From Sorghum bicolor (Eukaryota; Streptophyta; Magnoliopsida; Poales; Poaceae), in contig NC_012870.2 of assembly GCF_000003195.3 (NCBI RefSeq), positions 53,650,049-53,714,048 of the forward strand: a stretch of DNA of 64,000 nt, given 5' to 3'. Made by a program: the position numbers and the translations under genes. Shown here piece after piece: positions 58,095-64,000 of the stretch. Every line of letters begins with the position of its first letter. The stretch's first letter is position 1. A model generated the notes under the pieces. The model searched no databases and was not told where the DNA came from. It saw only the letters and a list, made by a program, of their open reading frames with translations.

Positions 58095-60520
58095 ATGTCT
58101 AACACTGATTTCGACTTAGAGAACGTTATCCCCATGACGGAAGCCAATCTCAGAGATGAACAGAAGCAAGCTATGGCGAAAGCTATGGAGGGGTACAAGC
58201 AGGTATGTTTGAGATCCTTCAGTATCAACAGGAGCGGCGAGGTGATTCAAAAGGAAGCATTGTCGATGCCTCAGCAAATCACTTTTGAAGCTAATCCTGG
58301 TAAACTACAAGAGATGGTTGACAATGCCACCAATCGCGCTCTAATCAATCAATCTAGTGTGTTGTCCAATATAGTTTTCAATGCTGTGGCTAGAACTTTC
58401 AAAGAAGGACAAGTACCACCAGCTTATGTGGGCCCATCCTATCATCAGCTAGGTTCATCATCGGTTATGGCTCCATCGGCTGCTCCAGCCGTTGCGGATA
58501 CAGAGGTTACTTCTCCTGCAAGCACATTAAGGATGACTAATGGGCAATCTACACCGATGACGACTAATCCATCCATATCAGAAGGACAAGTTCAACTTGC
58601 TATAGATCTATTGGCATCGGCAATGTAAGGATCTGTATTTAAAAATTGTCAAGGTCCTCCCAACTGGTGGGGATATGGTATGCCTCTGGACTTTACTGCA
58701 AATAGTTCTGGGACATCTCAAGTTGCTGACGTGGCAGGCAAGACTTCTATGACATCGGCACCCCCAATATCGCCAATGACTTAGAATCCTCAGTATTCTA
58801 CAACTACCACCGCAAGACCTTTTACTGGGAATTCTCAGGTGCCAACATTCCAGATGCCTAACGCATTGATGGATCCACTGCCAACGTATCAAAGGTTTAT
58901 GACACAACCAGGGTATGTCAATTCAATGATGATGCCCAATTATCAGCCATCGGTAGGGCCTACGCCGATGAATGTTAATAATGGATGGACAGGGCAGTTT
59001 GTCTTTCCACTAATGCCTCAGCAGAATCATCAGGCTATGGGATTTCAGCAGGGACCAATGCAACCCGGGTTTCAGAATCAAGGATTGGTCAATCAGCCGA
59101 TGAATCTTGCTCAGCAAGCTGGTGGCCAACAGGTGGTGGCTAAGGCTATGTTCCCTGGAGATCGTGCACCACAGAGACACATAGAAGCTTATCAGCAGAT
59201 GCCAGATCCATAACCCGCTCATCGGTAGGATGCCAATGCCTATTGGGCCGATAAGATAGCTAAAGTGATGAGAGATCAGTTTGGGATAAAAACCAAAGTC
59301 AATACTTATTCTTATCAAACACCGTATCCTCCTGCATATGACTTAATTCCGTTTCCAAATCGATACAAGGTGCCGGATTTCACCAAGTTTTCTAGACAGG
59401 ATGACACGTCCACCATGGAACATGTTAATAGGTTCATCATCCAGTGTGGGGAGGCTGCTAATAGAGATGAGTTAAGGGTACGTTTGTTCTCATCATCTTT
59501 GTCTGGATCGGCCTTCACGTGGTTTATTTCATTACCTCCGAACTCAGTAATTACTTGGGCCGATATAGAGAAACAGTTCCATAAATACTTCTTTTCTGGA
59601 GTTCATGAGAAGAAGATTACCGATTTAGTTAGGCTAAGGCAGCGCAATGATGAATCGGTTGAAAGTTTTGTGCAAAGGTTGTGAGTGTTAAGAATAAATG
59701 CTATAGTCTAGTTCTGGATGATCGGCAGCTAGCCGATTTGGCTTTCCAAGGATTGTTGCCACACATTAATGACAAGTATGCTTCTCAAGAATTTGAAAGT
59801 CTGAGTCATTTAGTGCAGAGGATTTCTGATCAAGACATCAAAGCTTTTGAACCTAAGAGAGCATGGAACAAAAAGGTGTCATTTGTCGATGAGGCAACAA
59901 GCTCAGATTCTGATGAAGAACCAGTCATCGGCTTGGCAGAGTGGGTAAAAAATAAGAAGCCGATGTCTTGCTGTTTTGGGCACAAAGAGCCAGAAAAGTT
60001 TGCATTTAACATCACCAAAGCCGATAGGATATTTGACTTTCTGCTTCAGGAGGGGTAGATTAAATTATCACCTAACCATGTGATTCCATCAGCAGAAGAG
60101 TTAAAGAAAATCAAGTATTGCAAGTGGCATAATGCAACATCTCATAGTACAAATGAATGCAAAGTGTTCAGGCAACAGCTGCAATCGGCCATAGAGTCTG
60201 GGAGAATTAAGTTCGATAGCTCCAAAGCTCAGAAGCCAATGAAGATCGACCAACATCCTTTCCCCACAAATATGTTGGATGGTAAGGGAAAGACCAAAGT
60301 CTTGACATCAGAAGCAGCTGAAAGAAGCACATCGGTAGATCCTCAGCACCAGATTACTGCCGATGATGCCAAAGGCAAGGGCTTGATCCAGGAAGGAACC
60401 AGCTCAGGAAGGCCTCCTCGGTGTGGCATTGTAATCACTCATAGGAGGCATCGGGAAACCTGGCAGCAGCGTGAAGATCGGTATCGTCACCAACAGGAAG
60501 ATTGTCGCAGGGAAGAATAA
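58095..60520 (+). pseudogene. Tat-C gag
   Basis: ATG 58095 (MSNTDFDLENVIPMTE), 24 bp after the primer site. The Gln/Met/Pro-rich N-terminal half has stops at 58626 and 59211. The retrotransposon gag domain (KYKVPDFTKFSRQDDTSTME, SSLSGSAFTWFISL, WADIEKQFHKYFF, RQRNDESVESFVQRL) is intact up to a frameshift near 59682. The capsid C-terminus follows (LADLAFQGLLPHINDKYASQ). A Cys/His motif YCKWHNATSHSTNEC replaces a classical knuckle. Stops at 60056 and 60518 break the rest. The gag that Tat-A lacks can be read here. Confidence 0.85.
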
Positions 60521-61738
60521 AGACGCCGACAAGAGTGGAATCGGCATAAAGATCATTAGAATTGCCCATTCTTCATCCACTGTTGGGAGCAAATCATCAA
60601 GCTACCAACAGTTAGAGACTGCCCTGAGTGCAACGGTTATAATCGGTATGATAGACCAAATCGGTAGTATCAGAACAATGATCGGTATTTTGGTGGGCCG
60701 ATTAGAGGAAGGACATCAGTTCATGATTGGCTGGGGGGCAGGCTCAGTGTGCATGACAGGCTTGGTGAGCATGTTAGTTATTTTCCCAGAAACCTAGAGG
60801 AACTTGAAGAGATGGCGGATGTGTGAGTTCCCGATGAGTTCATATTTTGTAGGGATGCTAATACTTATCGGGTGGAATCGAGGGAAAACCGTCGTCAATC
60901 GGTAAGGCAACTACAACTTCCCCCGTGGTGTCTAGAGGGGTTGACGAGGACACAGAAAAGAAGGTTACAGCGAGAACGACAAGAACTGAGTAGGGAAGAG
61001 AATTCTGCTAAGTCTGGAGATCAACAGCAGTCAGATCGTAAGGGAAAGGGTCCATCGGCAGATGTTAATATGGTGTTTATGTTGCCGATGGAGTTCCTTG
61101 CACTTTTCAGTGATGATGAGGAGATAGATTTCTCTGATCAGATAGCTCAGTTAGCTCTTGACCCGATGACAGTTATCTTTGAAAAGCCTGCTGATGATGA
61201 GAGGCAGCATCTTAAAGCTTTGTTTGTCAAATGTAGGGTTGATGGGCAGCCGATGACCAAAATACTTATTGATGGCGGGGCTGCTATCAATATTATGCCA
61301 TATGCAGTCTATCGGAAGCTTGGAAAAGGAGATCAAAACGTGACCAAGACTGATATGATGCTAAAAGATTTTGAAGGAAATGTGGCTCCAGTCAAGGGAG
61401 CCATATGCGTTGAGTTGACCATCGGCAGCAAGACCTTACCGACAACTTTCTTTGTCATGAGTGGAAAGGGTGCTTATAATTTGATGTTGGGTAGAGATTG
61501 GATTCATGCCAATTGTTGCATCCCATCTACAATGCACCAGTGCTTGGTTCAGTGGGTAGGTGACAAGATTGAAATTGTCCCAGAAGATTCTTCATATGTT
61601 ATTGCATCGGCAGAGGCACATACTTATGAAACGACCAGGTGCATTTCAGGAGAAGTTTGGGAGAAGGATTTTCTCAAAGTTGTCGATTATGAAATTCCAC
61701 CGATCCAAGCAGTTCTGACGAAGAGTTTTAATGGATAG
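60521..61738 (+). pseudogene. Tat-C gag C-terminus and protease
   Basis: The Cys-rich gag segment (CPFFIHCW...DCPECN) is followed, after stops near 60557 and frameshifts around 60640-60830, by an open frame from 60872. Protease active site is ILIDGGAAINIMP and the flap/C-terminal part includes LMLGRDWIHANCC. The end at 61738 is a frameshift into RT. Tat-A has its own break at the corresponding place (about 22783). Confidence 0.85.
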
Positions 61739-62273
61739 GTTCGCTGATGATGGAAAGTTAGGCCAAGGGTTTACATCGGCCGATGATGTAGTAGAAGTAG
61801 ATATAGGTAATGGTGATAGGCCAAGGCCTACTTTTATTAGTGCTAAGTTAGATTCTGAGTGTAAGCAACAGTTAATCGATTTGTTAAAAGAATATAAAGA
61901 TTGCTTTGCTTGGGATTATACCGAGATGCCCGGTTTAGACCGATTGATAGTTGAACATCGATTGCCTATCAAGTCTGGATTTCGGCCGCATCAGCAGCCA
62001 GTACGCCGATGCAATCCTAATATCCTTCCTAATATTAAGGCCGAAATAACTAAACTTATTGAAGCTAAATTTATTCGGCAGTGTCAGTATGCCGAATGGA
62101 TTTTCAATGTAGTCCCTGTTTATAAAAAGAATGGGAAGCTTCGTGTCTGCATTGATTTCAGGAATCTCAATAAGGCTACGCTGATGGGTGGTTATCCAAT
62201 GTCGGTTGCTGATTTGTTGGTTGACGCTGCAGCTGGACATCGGATCATTAGTTTTATGGATGGCAATGCGGGT
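61731..62273 (+). pseudogene. Tat-C RT N-terminal part, interrupted
   Basis: Frame with DSECKQQLIDLLKEYKDCFA, LPIKSGFRPHQQPVRRC and LRVCIDFRNLNKAT, ending in FMDGNAG where the Athila-like LTR begins. The catalytic YVDD lies beyond the break. Confidence 0.88.
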
Positions 62274-63507
62274 TGTTGACAGTTCTTAAGTATCAATTTT
62301 AATTATCAAATAAACAAGAGAAAGGACCAATATGCAAACAACACCTAGAATTAGGGTTTGATCTGACAGAATTCCACGAGTTTTGTTGTTTATCTGTTTC
62401 TGCAGGGGGTTATCAGGAAATAAGGAAGAAAGGCCCACATGTCGGGATTACATAGAGATATCAATGCACCGTGCAATTTTCTACCATCTAGAAGACTCTA
62501 GAAGCCACAGGAACAAAGCGGAGGCCGAGAGGAGCCTAGCCCAGGGCGCCCGCCCTGAGGACCAGGGCGCCCGCCCCCTCCTGTACTCCAATCAGAACTC
62601 TTTTCGTGGATGACGCTCCACCGACCTAAAGGATCAAGGATAACCGTCCAATCAATGTCGGTTTGATCCAATGACTCACGTTCACTTGAGGGGACTATAA
62701 AACCAGACCCCCTGGCCCCTGGAGGAGACAAGTTTATCATAGAGTTGAGAGGAGCCCTCGAAGGAATACCTCTCCTCTAAATAAAATTTCTTTTTAGGCT
62801 TAGCATCCAATGTGAGTAGAAATAGATCTTCTAGTTTCTACTAGATTGAGAGAAATAGAGTGGAGGTGTAGATCGAAGGAAGCCCGGCCTGTCGGTGTCT
62901 ACTCTGAGCTTGTACCTACGGGATCAAGTTCTCCTAACCCGAAGCTTGCTCCTAGGATTCTTCAGTATTTCGACTTCTAAATTCTAGTAAGTTCTTGTTT
63001 TATTGTTCTTTGGTTTATGAGTTTACTTTAATCTCTTCACGTAGTGTTTAGAGTAATCATCTCTAGCGTAGACGTGGTGTTTGGGCTAGGATACTCATAG
63101 ATATTCCCTGACTAACTAGACCGTGGTAGTAGCGAGGAACGTGACATTTCCGAGTTACCTTTGCAAACCATATCTCATTAGCAGGAAGGATAGGGTTTAT
63201 AGGTGCAGGTTGAACATCCTCTGTGGTGTCTAGATTCTGTTAGCCTCCTCAATAGAACAGTAGATCATCCTTACCAAGGTTACAAGGAGATTACGGTTGT
63301 AGTCTTCTCTATTTATCACTCACATCGAGAAACATTCTTTGTAGCCTAAAGGTTAGTAGTAATAGACCAGGTTAGTCAGATGCACTCTTTCTCCTAGTGG
63401 TAAAAAAATAAATACGATACTCTGGATAACTTCCCGGGTGAAGTGCTCACCGATATCCGTACGCTTGCGGATCAATTCCTTATTGCGTTCCCAAATATCA
63501 ACAAGCA
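62274..63507 (+). repeat. Athila-like 5' LTR (copy 3)
   Basis: Starts TGTTGACAGTTC. The inner edge is at 63503 (TCAACA) or 63507 (AGCA). The first about 460 bp (U3) and the last about 100 bp match copies 1 and 2; the middle does not. TATA box TATAAAA is at 62696-62702, and two GGGCGCCCGCC words lie at about 62544-62575. Confidence 0.82.
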
Positions 63508-63511
63508 TTTC

Positions 63512-63529
63512 TGGCGCCGTTGTCGGGGA
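63512..63529 (+). promoter_or_regulatory. Primer binding site, tRNA-Asp type
   Basis: TGGCGCCGTTGTCGGGGA, close to the tRNA-Asp site used by Athila and related elements. Confidence 0.85.
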
Positions 63530-63638
63530 AGAAAGACGGTATGCTGAGATAACCTCGAGTCTTACTACTAGCTTGTATCTATACTAATATCTTTTCTTAT
63601 CTTTTATATTCTTTATTTATTTTCTTTACTCTTACCTT

Positions 63639-63938
63639 ATGGAAAACGAAAATTCTAAATCGATCCATGAATCTGCAATTCCTTCAGTAACTGACCTTTT
63701 ACCATGGGAGTCATCACAGCCTATCCAAACATCCCAGTATAAGTTAAGTTCTAGGTTGATTGCCATGATTCAAAACCTATCTTTTTCGAGAAAGGAAGAT
63801 GAAAACCCTTACCTTCATATTAGAGATTTTGAGCAAACATGTGATTGTCTTCGCATTGAAGGCATTTCTGATAAAACTTTACATTGGAAGCTTTTTCCTT
63901 TTTCCTTAAGGGGAGAAGCTAGACAATGGTACAGTTAG
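63639..63938 (+). CDS. Athila-like gag N-terminus, partial and interrupted
   Basis: ATG 63639 (MENENSKSIHES), 110 bp after the primer site. The segment KEDENPYLHIRDFEQTCDCL and the following LFPFSLRGEARQWYS are typical of the retrotransposon capsid domain in Athila-like gag. A TAG at about 63936 follows directly, and further stops suggest decay, though the window ends 62 bp later. The protein would form the particle shell. It probably supplies the N-terminal part missing from the gag-protease ORF at 8-1900 of the related left-hand element, but they are separate copies. Confidence 0.72.
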   Translation: MENENSKSIHESAIPSVTDLLPWESSQPIQTSQYKLSSRLIAMIQNLSFSRKEDENPYLHIRDFEQTCDCLRIEGISDKTLHWKLFPFSLRGEARQWYS

Positions 63939-64000
63939 AAGGTAAGTCAACAATGAGGTGAATGGGGAGTTTTACGAGCCAACTTTTGTCCAGATTTTTA

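Larger units (their letters stand above)
57311..62273 (+). mobile_element. Tat-lineage element C (5' LTR to RT), interrupted
   Basis: 5' LTR, primer site, gag, protease and RT N-terminus of the same family as Tat-A and Tat-B. At 62274 an Athila-like LTR begins inside the RT. The remainder lies outside the window. The LTR starts TA instead of TG. Confidence 0.9.
62274..64000 (+). mobile_element. Athila-like element, 5' end (continues past the window)
   Basis: LTR, primer site of tRNA-Asp type and the start of gag. It is inserted in the RT of Tat-C; CGGGT (62269-62273) is the expected left duplication. Confidence 0.85.

Noticed and set aside
1..64000. Host gene, tRNA, rRNA, Helitron or CRISPR-like array
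   Set aside because: No ORF of host type, no tRNA-like fold other than primer-site complements, and no regularly spaced direct repeats were seen.

Overview
This is repeat-only chromatin from a grass genome, probably a panicoid such as sorghum or sugarcane (subfamily is a weak inference). No host gene, tRNA or rRNA is recognisable. Almost every base belongs to an LTR retrotransposon. The mix includes a CRM chromovirus, a Tekay/Del chromovirus with 4.5-kb LTRs, three Tat-lineage copies with two RNase H domains, Athila-like LTRs and a SIRE-type copia element. The CRM copy hints at a pericentromeric or centromeric location.

The window is a Russian doll. The outermost recognisable element is an old minus-strand Ty1/copia copy. 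Its 5' LTR edge is at 56609 and its 3' half lies beyond position 1. It was split by Tat element B (30776-38460, in its protease/pre-integrase region), an Athila-like solo LTR (38553-45406, itself holding a SIRE element at 40182-45389), a second solo LTR (46270-47881) and a CRM element (48712-56074). Tat-B was split in its RT by Tat-A (21264-30775). Tat-A was split in its gag by an Athila-like element (1-21263), and that by a Tekay element (3477-19111). To the right, 56610-57310 is unassigned. Tat-C (57311-62273) follows, broken in its RT by an Athila-like element that starts at 62274 and leaves the window.

Target-site duplications are readable for Tekay (GTTTG), CRM (GGTCT), the second solo LTR (ACGAC) and SIRE (GTTAA). 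The left ends of Tat-A, Tat-B and the left Athila-like element are outside the window, so their nesting rests on right-hand junctions.

The most interesting content is in the Tat family. Downstream of pol, Tat-A and Tat-B both carry a six-exon gene on the opposite strand, with its own TATA box. It encodes a plant-mobile-domain (PMD) protein with a basic/proline-rich linker and a coiled-coil tail. A pair of small hairpins lies between the converging pol and PMD genes in both copies. Both copies share an in-frame TAG at the same PMD position. Other points are an Athila-like unit with gag and two protease-like domains but no polymerase, an extra ORF upstream of gag in the Tekay element, and a CRM polyprotein that runs into its own 3' LTR and is broken only by two TAG codons.
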